Part shown: piece after piece, positions 1-9,443 of the stretch
Layout: the number at the start of each line of letters is the position of its first letter
How positions within the stretch are numbered: position 1 is the stretch's first letter
Assembly (NCBI GenBank): GCA_030697555.1
Contig: JAUYPV010000017.1
Coordinates: 62,001-126,000 of the forward strand
From: Hyphomonadaceae bacterium
GTDB taxonomy: Bacteria; Pseudomonadota; Alphaproteobacteria; Caulobacterales; Hyphomonadaceae
Length of the DNA stretch: 64,000 nt
Direction: 5' to 3'
Notes under the pieces: model-generated
Told to the model about the DNA's origin: nothing
Database searches by the model: none
Seen by the model: only the letters and a program-made list of their open reading frames with translations
Made by a program: the position numbers and the translations under genes

Positions 1-765
1 TTCGGCCGGCGCGAAGTTGGCGGCGCGCGCCGCCGGGTCTGCGAAGTTCGGGTCTGGTTCGGAAACTCCGATCTCCTGGACGACAAAGGGATAATCGATA
101 AAACCGCTATCGCTGAGATAGCCAAGCGTCCCCCGGATCGCGAACTTGTCGCCGAGCGCCTTGTTGAAGGTGAAGCCGACGTCGTAACTTGCGTCGCTGG
201 CCTCCGAATATCCGTAGACCGAGCTGCGCAGTTCCAGCGTGTCGCCGGTCGTGTCCGGCTTCCTCGGGATATAGCGAATGGCGCCGCCCAGCGTGCCGGC
301 GCCATAGAGCGTGCCTTGCGGTCCCAGCAGGACCTCGACGCGTTCGAGATCCTCCAGCTTCAGGTCGATGTAGACGGGAATCTCGCCGACATAGGTGGCG
401 ACCGTGCCCCCGCCATCGGACACACCTTCCTCGGCGCCGATCGGATCAGCGTTGAGACCGCGAACAATGATCGGGTTACCCGCGCGAGGTCCCTGGTCGA
501 CCACGGTGAGGCCCGGGATCACCGCCGCCAGATCCGACAACTCGACAAGGCCTTCTTCCTCGATCTCCGCGCCGCCGACGGCGGCAATGTTGATCGGCGT
601 GTCCTGCACGCTCTCGTCTCGTCGCGTGCCGGTGACGATGATGATCTCGCGCTTGTCGTCGTCCGCCTGCGGCGCGGTCTGGGCGTGGGCAATGCCAAGG
701 CATGGCGCTGTGGCAAGCGCGACGATGGCCGCGCTGGACGTCTGCATGAGTCGACGCTTGTTCAT
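1..765 (-). CDS. TonB-dependent receptor, N-terminal part (cut by window edge)
   Basis: The minus strand reads open from an ATG at 765 to the window edge, 255 codons, so only the N-terminal part is present. The product starts with a signal peptide (MNKRR, then a hydrophobic stretch ending near AHAQ), followed by a plug domain: residues VTGTRR, the segment around IPGLTVVDQGPRAGNPIIVRG, and LLGPQGTLYGAGTLGGAIRY, which is the standard plug signature. Such receptors sit in the outer membrane and import ligands using TonB energy. The substrate cannot be told. It is transcribed away from a TPR-sulfotransferase gene, a pairing common in Caulobacterales and sphingomonads. The 766-880 gap must hold both promoters; I could not assign them. 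Confidence 0.9.
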   Translation of the reverse strand, partial: MNKRRLMQTSSAAIVALATAPCLGIAHAQTAPQADDDKREIIIVTGTRRDESVQDTPINIAAVGGAEIEEEGLVELSDLAAVIPGLTVVDQGPRAGNPIIVRGLNADPIGAEEGVSDGGGTVATYVGEIPVYIDLKLEDLERVEVLLGPQGTLYGAGTLGGAIRYIPRKPDTTGDTLELRSSVYGYSEASDASYDVGFTFNKALGDKFAIRGTLGYLSDSGFIDYPFVVQEIGVSEPDPNFADPAARAANFAPAE

Positions 766-880
766 TTTCGTTATCCCCTTCCCGAGGATGAGTTCTGACC
801 TTGCGGGAAGTGGAGCGGAGCCGCTTCATGCCCGACAACCAGAAAACTCACCGGACTCAGCTTTTCTAACCTGCTGATGC

Positions 881-2488
881 ATGTTGAATCAACGAATGCC
901 CAATCGCGCGCCACCTGTGACGGACGAGATTTCCGGCCAGCTTGCGGTTGCGGCGCAACATCTCGAAGCGCGCCGTTACGAAGACGCGCATCGCCTATGC
1001 CTCGACGTGCTGAAAGCGGCGCCCGCCACAGGTGAAGCCTTCCAGCTTTTGGCCGTGATCGCGGCCGATCATGCCAATCACGCTAGGGCAACTGACCTCT
1101 TGGACAAGGCGATCGCCAACGGCGCTGGCGCGGCGCGGTCCCTGGCGCTGAAGGCGCGCAGCCTGATCGCCCTCAATCGCCGCGCCGAGGCCATCAGCGC
1201 GGCCGAAGACTCAGCCGCACTCGCTCCCAAGGACGCGTTCACGCTCGACACTTTGGGGGTAACGTTCAGCCGCGCCGGTCTCCACGGGCGAGCGCCGGAT
1301 TTCTACCGCCGCGCAGCAGCGGTAGGCGGAACAGCCGGCCAGTACTACAATCTCGGAGCTTCCCTGCAATTCCTCGGCGCGTTCGACGACGCCCGCGCCG
1401 CCTATCGCGCCTGTCTCGCCCGCGACCCGCACCACGCCCGCGCATGGTCGAGCCTGACGCAGATCACGCGCGCGACCACGGACAGCAACGACATCCCAGC
1501 GCTCACCGCCGCGTTCGAGGCGCGCCAACACGACTCCGACGACACGCTCAATCTTGGCCACGCGCTCGCCAAAGCGCACGAAGATCTCGGCGACCCCCCG
1601 GCCGCCATGGACTGGCTTGCGAAGGCAAAAGCCAGCAAGCGCGCCGCCCAGCCCTACGATCCTGACTTCGACGACAGGCTCTTTGCCGCAGCCACAAGAT
1701 CGGCGATCCTGCCTTCATCGCGGGGCTTCACCGGCGCCGCGCCGATCTTCATCGTCGGCATGCCCCGTACCGGCACCACACTGATCGACCGCATCCTCTC
1801 AAGCCACAGCCAGGTCACGTCCGCCGGCGAGCTCACCGACTTCGCATTGGCAATGAAACGGATGACCGCCAGCTCAGGCCCCTACGTTCTGGACGATGCA
1901 ACACTCGACAACGCGCCGCTGCTCGATCCGACACAGCTCGGCGAGGCCTATATTGCTTCCGTGCACTCTACGCTCGGCCTCGCCGGCCGCTTCACCGACA
2001 AGATGCCGCTTAACTTCTTCCTTGCGCCACACATCCTGCGCGCCCTGCCCAACGCGCGTATCATCTGCCTGCGCCGCAATCCTGCCGACACCGTTCTCGC
2101 CAACTACCGACAGCTCTTCGCCACGAGCTTCTCATACTATGCCTACGCCAACGCGCTGGAGAGCACGGCGGACTATTTCGTGAAGTTCGACACGCTGATG
2201 AAGCGCTTCTCTGAAATGCTGCCGAAAGACCGTTTCTGCGAGGTCCGCTACGAGGAAGTGGTCGAGGATTTCGAGCCGCAGGTTCGTCGCCTGCTCGATT
2301 TCTGCGACCTGCCATTCGAACCGGCCTGTCTCGATTTTCATGAAAACGTCGCCCCGGTCGCCACCGCGAGCGCTGCACAAGTGCGCCAGCCGCTCTACCG
2401 CTCGGCCCTGAACCGCTGGAAACGCTACCGTCCCGCCCTGGATTCCGCGCTCGATATCCTCGCAGCGGCGGGACTGCATCGACAATAG
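881..2488 (+). CDS. TPR-repeat sulfotransferase family protein
   Basis: The 535-residue product has TPR-like helical repeats over roughly residues 15-260 (alanine-rich pairs of helices) and a sulfotransferase domain from about residue 285. The PAPS-binding loop is visible as FIVGMPRTGTTLIDRIL, and later DKMPLNF and ICLRRNPADT fit the 3'-phosphate-binding segment. The family transfers sulfate from PAPS to an unknown acceptor; the TPR part probably binds a partner protein. No signal peptide is seen. A second in-frame ATG at 896 is possible. It diverges from the TonB receptor at 1-765, which suggests related function, but that is inference. Confidence 0.85.
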   Translation: MLNQRMPNRAPPVTDEISGQLAVAAQHLEARRYEDAHRLCLDVLKAAPATGEAFQLLAVIAADHANHARATDLLDKAIANGAGAARSLALKARSLIALNRRAEAISAAEDSAALAPKDAFTLDTLGVTFSRAGLHGRAPDFYRRAAAVGGTAGQYYNLGASLQFLGAFDDARAAYRACLARDPHHARAWSSLTQITRATTDSNDIPALTAAFEARQHDSDDTLNLGHALAKAHEDLGDPPAAMDWLAKAKASKRAAQPYDPDFDDRLFAAATRSAILPSSRGFTGAAPIFIVGMPRTGTTLIDRILSSHSQVTSAGELTDFALAMKRMTASSGPYVLDDATLDNAPLLDPTQLGEAYIASVHSTLGLAGRFTDKMPLNFFLAPHILRALPNARIICLRRNPADTVLANYRQLFATSFSYYAYANALESTADYFVKFDTLMKRFSEMLPKDRFCEVRYEEVVEDFEPQVRRLLDFCDLPFEPACLDFHENVAPVATASAAQVRQPLYRSALNRWKRYRPALDSALDILAAAGLHRQ

Positions 2489-2617
2489 CCGGCTGCGGCG
2501 CCCGCATTTTGCTCGGCGGCGGCGCGGTCAGCCCAATATGCCATCGCCGCAAGGGGTTGCGCTGCCGGGGCCTACAGTCAGAGTACAGATGCGGCGAAGC
2601 GTGGGAAACTCGGCAGA

Positions 2618-5600
2618 ATGTCGATCAAGGCCAGCATCTATCACCTGACGCACTACAAATACGACCGGCTGGTGACGCTGGGGCCGCAGGTTATCCGGCT
2701 GAAACCCGCGCCGCATTCGCGAACCCGCGTGATCTCGCACTCGCTGAAAGTCACTCCGGACAAGCATTTCGTGAACCTGCAGCAGGACCCCTACGGGAAC
2801 TGGCTGGCCCGCTTCGTTTTCCCTGAGCCCGTTCGTGAACTGAACATCGAGGTCGACCTCGTCGCCGACATGACAGTCTACAACCCGTTCGACTTCTTCG
2901 TAGAGGAAACGGCCGAGACTTGGCCGTTCGAGTATCCCACAGACATCGCAGACGATCTTGCGATCTATCTGAAACCCGAACCGCTCGGCCCGCGCCTCAA
3001 GAAGTTTCTGGCGAGAGTTCCGAAGGATCGCCTGCGCACGGTCGACTTCATCGTCAACCTCAACGCCATGGTCTCGAAGGAGATCAACTACCTCATCCGC
3101 ATGGAGCCTGGCGTCCAGACGCCGGAGGAGACGTTCGAGAAGGCCTCCGGCTCGTGCCGGGATTCAAGCTGGCTGCTGGTAAACGCCCTGCGCCATCTCG
3201 GCCTCGCCGCGCGGTTCGTCTCCGGCTACCTGATCCAGCTCAAGCCCGACCTCGTCGCGCTCGACGGCCCGCCCGGAACCAGCGTCGACTTCACTGACCT
3301 GCACGCCTGGTGTGAGGTCTACTTGCCCGGCGCCGGTTGGATCGGTCTCGACCCGACATCGGGCCTGCTGACTGGCGAGAGCCACATCCCGCTGGCCGCG
3401 ACGCCGCATTATCGCAACGCCGCGCCGATATCGGGCGTCGCCAGCGCCGCCACCGTCGACTTTGCGTTCGACATGAAGGTCATCCGCGTCGCCGAACATC
3501 CGCGCATTACCAAGCCGTTCTCGGATGACTCCTGGGTCGCGCTCAACGCACTGGGCGAGAAGGTAGATGCCGAGCTGGAAGCCGGAGACGTCCGCCTCAC
3601 CATGGGCGGCGAGCCGACCTTCGTGTCGATCGACGACTTCGAAGGCGCCGAATGGAACACCGGCGCCGACGGCCCCACAAAGCGCATCCTCGCCGACAAG
3701 CTGATCCGCCGCTTGCGAGACCGCTTCGCCCCCGGCGGCTTCCTGCACTACGGTCAGGGCAAGTGGTATCCGGGCGAAACCCTCCCGCGCTGGACTTTCT
3801 CACTCTTTTGGCGGCGTGACGCCAAGCCGATCTGGACCAACCCCGACCTCGTCGCCGGCGAAGGCAAGGACTCCGGCGCCACCAAGAAACACGCCGAACA
3901 ACTGCTGCAGACCATGGCGGAAGAACTCGGCGTCGGCGCCGAGATGGTGATCCCCGCCTATGAAGACCCGGCGAGCTGGATCCTGAAGGAAGGCAATCTC
4001 CCGGAAAACGTCACACCCGAAAATTCCAAGCTGAAAGATCCGGAGGAGCGCAATCGCATCGCCAAGGTGTTCGGCCGAGGCCTCACCGAACCATCCGGTT
4101 ACGTGCTTCCGATCCAGCGGTGGCAGGCGAAGGCGTCTACATCGAAACGCTGGAAATCTGAGAAGTGGAAGCTGCGCCGCGGACACATGTTCCTCGCGCC
4201 GGGTGACAGCGCCGTCGGCTATCGCCTGCCGCTGGAATCCCTGCCTCATATCCCGCCGGCGAAGTATCCCTTCATCAATCCAGCCGACCCAAGTGAGGAG
4301 CGAGGTCTGCTGCCCGACTTCACGCCTCGGGCACAGGCCACGCAGGCCCGTGCATCCTTCACGGCCTCCGAAGGCGGACAACAGGAGCGGCAGGAGCAAT
4401 CCTTTTCCGAAGTCGCCGGCACGGTCCGCACGGCGATGACGGTCGAAGCGCGAGACGGCCGCCTCTGCGTGTTCATGCCGCCTGTCGAACGGATCGAGGA
4501 CTATCTCGAACTGGTCTCAGCCGCCGAGACAGCGGCAGCCGCCATCGGCCTGCCGGTGCATATCGAAGGCTATTCGCCTCCGCACGATCCGCGAATGAAC
4601 GTCATCCGCGTTGCGCCCGACCCGGGCGTCATTGAGGTTAACATCCATCCAGCGTCTAGCTGGAAGGAATGCGTCGCCACCACCGAGGCGATCTATGAGG
4701 AAGCGAGGCAATGCCGCCTCGGCGCCGACAAGTTCATGATCGACGGCCGTCACACCGGCACGGGCGGCGGCAACCACGTCGTCGTCGGCGGAGCGACGCC
4801 GATGGACTCGCCCTTCCTGCGCCGGCCCGACTTGCTCAAGAGCCTGCTCCTGCTCTGGCAACGCCGCCCATCGCTCTCTTATCTGTTCTCCGGCATGTTC
4901 ATCGGGCCGACCTCGCAGGCGCCGCGCATCGACGAAGCGCGTCACGACAGTCTCTATGAACTCGAGATCGCGCTCAGCCAGATCCACGCCCCCGGCGCAG
5001 GACCCGAAACACCGCCCTGGCTGATCGACCGTCTGTTGCGCAACCTGCTGATCGATGTCTCCGGCAACACCCACCGCACCGAGATCTGCATCGACAAACT
5101 GTTCTCGCCCGACGGGCCCACCGGGCGGCTCGGCCTTGTGGAGTTCCGCGGCTTCGAAATGCCACCCGATCCGCGCATGAGCCTCGCGCAACAGGTGCTG
5201 ATCCGTGCCCTCATTGCCCGCATGTGGAAGTCGCCGCTCAACGGCAATCCTGTTCGCTGGGGCACGGCTCTGCACGACCGCTTCATGCTGCCGCACTATG
5301 TCTGGGAAGATTTCCTCGATGTGCTGCGCGATCTCTCGGCGCACGGCTTCGAGCTACGGCCGGAGTGGTATGAAGCGCAGTGCGAGTTCCGCTTCCCGTT
5401 CTGCGGCGAGGTCGAGTCGGAAGGCGTCCACCTCGAAGTGCGCCAGGCGCTGGAGCCGTGGCACGTGCTGGGCGAGACCGGAGCGATCGGCGGCACGGTG
5501 CGCTTTGCGGATTCGTCCGCCGAACGCGTGCAGGTGAAGCTCACCGCTACGAACGCCGAACGCTACACTGTCGCCTGCAACCGCCGCCGCGTGCCGCTGC

Positions 5601-5938
5601 AACCAACCGGCTCGGGCTCGGCCGTGGCTGGCGTGCGCTACAAGGCCTGGAAGCCGCCTGAATCGCTGCACCCGGTCCTGCCGGTAAACGCGCCGCTCAC
5701 GTTCGACATCTTCGATACTTGGACAGGCCGCGCGCTGGGCGGATGCGTCTACCACGTCGCGCATCCCGGCGGGCGCAACTACGAGACCTTCCCTGTGAAC
5801 GGAAACGAGGCCGAAGCCAGGCGGCTGGCGCGTTTCGAGCCGCATGGCCATACTCCGGGGATGTATCAGCTTGCGCCTGAGTCGGTGCACCCCGAGTTTC
5901 CTTTTACGCTGGACCTGAGACGGCCGGCGGGTATCTGA
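2618..5938 (+). CDS. Transglutaminase-like protein with C-terminal DUF2126 domain
   Basis: This is a 1106-residue protein. Residues 1-90 are the bacterial transglutaminase N-terminal beta domain, and about 150-260 the transglutaminase-like core with the catalytic triad in place: Cys180 (GSCRDSSW), His229 (LHAWCEVY) and Asp245 (LDPTSG). The remaining ~800 residues match the DUF2126 module (GGEPTFVS, then [13 protein letters not shown]). It opens a three-gene cluster with the ATP-grasp/alpha-E fusion and a second transglutaminase. Clusters of this kind have been proposed to make or ligate peptide-like molecules, but no product is established. It appears cytoplasmic. The length is normal for the fused form. 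Confidence 0.9.
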   Translation: MSIKASIYHLTHYKYDRLVTLGPQVIRLKPAPHSRTRVISHSLKVTPDKHFVNLQQDPYGNWLARFVFPEPVRELNIEVDLVADMTVYNPFDFFVEETAETWPFEYPTDIADDLAIYLKPEPLGPRLKKFLARVPKDRLRTVDFIVNLNAMVSKEINYLIRMEPGVQTPEETFEKASGSCRDSSWLLVNALRHLGLAARFVSGYLIQLKPDLVALDGPPGTSVDFTDLHAWCEVYLPGAGWIGLDPTSGLLTGESHIPLAATPHYRNAAPISGVASAATVDFAFDMKVIRVAEHPRITKPFSDDSWVALNALGEKVDAELEAGDVRLTMGGEPTFVSIDDFEGAEWNTGADGPTKRILADKLIRRLRDRFAPGGFLHYGQGKWYPGETLPRWTFSLFWRRDAKPIWTNPDLVAGEGKDSGATKKHAEQLLQTMAEELGVGAEMVIPAYEDPASWILKEGNLPENVTPENSKLKDPEERNRIAKVFGRGLTEPSGYVLPIQRWQAKASTSKRWKSEKWKLRRGHMFLAPGDSAVGYRLPLESLPHIPPAKYPFINPADPSEERGLLPDFTPRAQATQARASFTASEGGQQERQEQSFSEVAGTVRTAMTVEARDGRLCVFMPPVERIEDYLELVSAAETAAAAIGLPVHIEGYSPPHDPRMNVIRVAPDPGVIEVNIHPASSWKECVATTEAIYEEARQCRLGADKFMIDGRHTGTGGGNHVVVGGATPMDSPFLRRPDLLKSLLLLWQRRPSLSYLFSGMFIGPTSQAPRIDEARHDSLYELEIALSQIHAPGAGPETPPWLIDRLLRNLLIDVSGNTHRTEICIDKLFSPDGPTGRLGLVEFRGFEMPPDPRMSLAQQVLIRALIARMWKSPLNGNPVRWGTALHDRFMLPHYVWEDFLDVLRDLSAHGFELRPEWYEAQCEFRFPFCGEVESEGVHLEVRQALEPWHVLGETGAIGGTVRFADSSAERVQVKLTATNAERYTVACNRRRVPLQPTGSGSAVAGVRYKAWKPPESLHPVLPVNAPLTFDIFDTWTGRALGGCVYHVAHPGGRNYETFPVNGNEAEARRLARFEPHGHTPGMYQLAPESVHPEFPFTLDLRRPAGI

Positions 5939-5969
5939 ACCGCTTCTGCTCCGTAACAAGGTCCCCGAC

Positions 5970-8372
5970 GTGTCTGCGATAAATCAGCCGCAGCCTGATC
6001 CCACCGCCAGCCTGCTGGCGGGCTATCAGCCCCTGCCCAGTGTCGCCGACGAGCTGCTGGATCCCGGCGGCAATCTCCGGCCCGTCTGGCGCAGCTTCAT
6101 CGACGGGCTGGCCAGTCTCCCGGCTGACGAACTCACCCGCCGCTTCGAACAGGGCGACCAGTACCTGCGCGACGCCGGCGTCTTCTTCCGCCAGTATGGT
6201 GAGAAAGATGCAACCGATCGCGCTTGGCCACTCGCTCACGTCCCTGTCCTGATCCACGATAGCGAGTGGACGCAGATTTCCGAAGGCCTGATCCAGCGCG
6301 CCGAATTGCTCGAAACCGTCTGCGCCGATCTCTATGGCGAGGCGCGCCTCGTGCGGGAAGGCCACCTGCCTGCCTCGCTCATTGCAATGAGCCCCGAATG
6401 GTTGCGCCCGATGGTTGGCGTGCGGCCGCGCTCGGGACACTTTCTCAACTTCATCGCCTTCGAGATCGGCCGTGGACCGGACGGGCAATGGTGGGTTCTC
6501 GGCGATCGCGTGCAGGCGCCCTCTGGCGCCGGATTCGCTCTCGAGAACCGCGTCGCCACGGCGCGCGTCTTTCCCGACCTCTACGCCAACTCCAACGTCC
6601 ATCGCCTCGCCGGCTTCTTCCGCGCCTTCCGCGATGCGCTCAACGATCTGCGCGGAGACAGCGAGAGCCGCGTCGGCATCCTGACGCCGGGCCGCCTCAA
6701 CGACACCTATTTCGAGCACGCCTACATCGCCCGTTATCTCGGCTTCATGCTGCTGGAGGGCGAAGACCTAACTGTCGAGAACGGGCAGGTGATGGTGCGC
6801 ACGATTGCGGGCCTGTCTCCTGTCAGCGTCCTCTGGCGCCGGATCGACGCGAGCTATGCCGATCCGCTTGAGCTCAACGAGACTTCGCGCCTCGGCACGC
6901 CCGGCCTCGTCGAGGCGATCCGGCGCGGCAAGCTTGCCATGGTCAACGCATTGGGCTCGGGCATTCTCGAAACGCGCGCCATGCTCGCTTTTCTGCCGCG
7001 CATCTGCCAGGCCATGCTGCAGGAGCCGCTGAAGATGCCCAACATCGCCACCTGGTGGTGCGGGCAGGAGTCGGAGCGTGCGCATGTGCAGGCCAATGCG
7101 CATCGCATGATGATCGGCTCGGCGCTCTCCACCCGCATGCCGTTCGATCCGGAAGGCTCGACAGTGCTCGGCTCCAGCCTGCAGACCGGCCCCGGCGGCA
7201 TTGTCGACACGCTGCTTGATGCCGAGGCGCGGCTTCTGGTGGGACAGGAAGCCGTGACGCTCTCGACGACGCCCGCCTATGTCGACGGCAAGCTCGTGCC
7301 GCGCCCGATGAGCCTGCGTGTCTTCCTCGCGCGCACCTCGCGCGGATGGAAAGTAATGCCCGGCGGCTATGGCCGTATCGGCCGCACGCAGGATGCCGCC
7401 GCCATCGCCCTGCAGCGCGGCGGCTCTGTGTCGGATGTCTGGGTCGTCAGCGACAAGGCCGTACGCAACGAAACCATGCTGCCGTCGCCAACCTCGCCCT
7501 ATGTCCGCTCACAGCTCAGTGTGCTGCCCAGCCGCGCCGCGGACAACCTCTTCTGGATGGGCCGCTATGTGGAGCGGGCCGAAGGTCTCATCCGCTTGTT
7601 GCGCGCTCTCAACATCCGCCTCGCCGAGTCCGGGCGCGCCGACACCGACCTGCTCAACTATGCGAGCGAATTCCCCGGCCTGCTCGGCGCCGACCCAACC
7701 GCCGGCGTGCCGCAAGACCTTTTCGACGCCATAGCTTCAGCCACAGTCAGCGCCACGGTCGTGCGCGACCGCTTCTCCGTCGACGGCTGGGCCGCGCTCA
7801 ACGAACTCGCCGCCAGCGCCCGAGACGACCTTGAGTCCATCGCGCCCGGCAACGCCTCCGCCCGCGCGCTCGGAACATTGCTCCGCCAGATCACCGGCTT
7901 CTCCGGCCTCGTCCACGACAACATGTACCGCTTTGCTGGCTGGCGCTTCCTGTCCATCGGACGCTCGCTCGAACGCGCCAGCGCCATGGCGCAACTGCTC
8001 TCATGGTTCGCCGCACCGGATGCACCGGAAGGCGCGCTGGACCTCGTCGTCGAAGTCGGCGACAGCGTCCTCTCCCACCGTCGCCTCTATGCCGTCGCCA
8101 CCACGCGGCCCACGGTCATCGACCTGCTCGCCTGCGACGCCAACAACCCGCGTTCGATCCACTATCACCTGGCCGAAATCCACGGCCAGGTCGGCTTCCT
8201 GCCCGGCGCCAAGGAAGGCAAGCAGCTATCGCCCTTGGCCAGCACCACCTTCAAGATGCACGCAGACCTTGCCGTAAAGAAGCCCGAGCAACTCGACTCG
8301 AACGGCCTGCTGCAGATCCGGTCGGAGCTTGGCGGCCTCTCGGATCTCCTCACCTCGACCTATCTGCGCTGA
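5970..8372 (+). CDS. Circularly permuted ATP-grasp / alpha-E domain fusion protein
   Basis: The 800-residue product starts at a GTG codon 31 bases after the upstream stop. Residues ~1-500 match the circularly permuted type 2 ATP-grasp family (DUF404/DUF407 region, with segments such as RYLGFMLLEGEDL and MPGGYGRIG). Residues ~513-800 form the alpha-E (DUF403) helical domain, beginning near LPSRAADNLFWMGRYVERAE. In many genomes these are two separate neighbouring genes, so this is the fused version. ATP-grasp enzymes ligate carboxylates to amines, so the cluster is thought to build a small peptide or amide with the adjacent transglutaminases. The actual reaction is unknown. Confidence 0.9.
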   Translation: MSAINQPQPDPTASLLAGYQPLPSVADELLDPGGNLRPVWRSFIDGLASLPADELTRRFEQGDQYLRDAGVFFRQYGEKDATDRAWPLAHVPVLIHDSEWTQISEGLIQRAELLETVCADLYGEARLVREGHLPASLIAMSPEWLRPMVGVRPRSGHFLNFIAFEIGRGPDGQWWVLGDRVQAPSGAGFALENRVATARVFPDLYANSNVHRLAGFFRAFRDALNDLRGDSESRVGILTPGRLNDTYFEHAYIARYLGFMLLEGEDLTVENGQVMVRTIAGLSPVSVLWRRIDASYADPLELNETSRLGTPGLVEAIRRGKLAMVNALGSGILETRAMLAFLPRICQAMLQEPLKMPNIATWWCGQESERAHVQANAHRMMIGSALSTRMPFDPEGSTVLGSSLQTGPGGIVDTLLDAEARLLVGQEAVTLSTTPAYVDGKLVPRPMSLRVFLARTSRGWKVMPGGYGRIGRTQDAAAIALQRGGSVSDVWVVSDKAVRNETMLPSPTSPYVRSQLSVLPSRAADNLFWMGRYVERAEGLIRLLRALNIRLAESGRADTDLLNYASEFPGLLGADPTAGVPQDLFDAIASATVSATVVRDRFSVDGWAALNELAASARDDLESIAPGNASARALGTLLRQITGFSGLVHDNMYRFAGWRFLSIGRSLERASAMAQLLSWFAAPDAPEGALDLVVEVGDSVLSHRRLYAVATTRPTVIDLLACDANNPRSIHYHLAEIHGQVGFLPGAKEGKQLSPLASTTFKMHADLAVKKPEQLDSNGLLQIRSELGGLSDLLTSTYLR

Positions 8373-8375
8373 CGC

Positions 8376-9254
8376 ATGCTCTACGACATTGGCCTCCGCA
8401 TCGCTTACACTTACGCCAGCCCCGCCGTCGGCAGTCGCCATGTCCTCTACCTGACGCCGGCCGACCTGCCCGGTCGCCAGCGCGCGATCACATCGCTGCT
8501 GGAAATCACGCCTTCACCCGACGAGCGCATTGCCCGCTCCGACTTCTTCAACAACACGCTGGTCGAAGCCGTCTTCCGCGCTTCCCACGCCGAGATCGTC
8601 TTCCGCTTGCGCTCCCGCGTCGAACGCCTGCCCGATACGCGCACGAGCGATCCGTCACCGCTCCTGCCCGGCCTCGCCAGTGAGATCGCATCGAACCGCT
8701 CACTGGCGCCGGATGCCCCGCACCATTTCATCGCGGACTCGCCGCGTGTCCGCGCCCTACCGGAATTCGGCGCCTACGCCCGCAGCCACATCGCGCCGGA
8801 CATGACCGTGCTCCGCATCGTTGAAACTATCGGCCAGGCGCTCGATCGCGACATGAAATTCGATCCCGACGCCACAGACGTGAGCACGCCGCCGGAGGAA
8901 GCTTTCGCCAGCCGTCACGGCGTCTGCCAGGATTTCACGCACATCATGATCGGCTGCCTGCGCGCCATCGGCATACCGGCCGGCTATGTCAGCGGCTTCC
9001 TGCGCACCAATCCGCCGCCCGGAAAACCGCGCCTCGAGGGCGCCGACGCGATGCATGCCTGGGTGCGGGCATGGTGCGGCGCTGAAACCGGCTGGGTCGA
9101 ATACGACCCCACCAACGGCATCTTCGTCGGCGTCGACCACATCGTCGTCGCACACGGCCGCGACTATGGCGACGTCGCCCCCGTTCGCGGCGTGGTGCGC
9201 ACCGCCGGCGCCCAGGACAGCACTCAGGCGGTGGACGTCGTCCCGCTCGCCTGA
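8376..9254 (+). CDS. Transglutaminase family protein
   Basis: This 292-residue protein begins 3 bases after the ATP-grasp gene stop, so it is almost certainly cotranscribed. The N-terminal beta domain (residues 1-110) is followed by a transglutaminase core with Cys184 (GVCQDFTHIM), His227 (MHAWVRAW) and Asp244 (YDPTNG), giving a complete papain-like triad. It lacks the DUF2126 extension of the first cluster member. Such cores act as proteases or amide hydrolases as often as crosslinkers. No signal peptide is visible, so it probably works in the cytoplasm with its two upstream partners. Confidence 0.9.
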   Translation: MLYDIGLRIAYTYASPAVGSRHVLYLTPADLPGRQRAITSLLEITPSPDERIARSDFFNNTLVEAVFRASHAEIVFRLRSRVERLPDTRTSDPSPLLPGLASEIASNRSLAPDAPHHFIADSPRVRALPEFGAYARSHIAPDMTVLRIVETIGQALDRDMKFDPDATDVSTPPEEAFASRHGVCQDFTHIMIGCLRAIGIPAGYVSGFLRTNPPPGKPRLEGADAMHAWVRAWCGAETGWVEYDPTNGIFVGVDHIVVAHGRDYGDVAPVRGVVRTAGAQDSTQAVDVVPLA

Positions 9255-9443
9255 CTAGCTACCGGAGAAAGAGCCACACGCGTCTCAAGAAGGTCTGGCT
9301 AGGGCCCGTGCGAAAACCGAACCTTCCTCGCAAGCAGGAATTCCCCTGCCGACAATCGGATCCTCCCCGGCTTGCCTCCGCCCCGAAGATGCGACAGTCA
9401 TTTCCCCAACCGGTGGACTTCCTGTTGCCGAGGTAACGTCCCG

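Noticed and set aside
4517-5344. A 275-codon minus-strand frame inside the transglutaminase/DUF2126 gene.
   Set aside because: Shadow of a strongly supported gene; no motif, signal or start site of its own.
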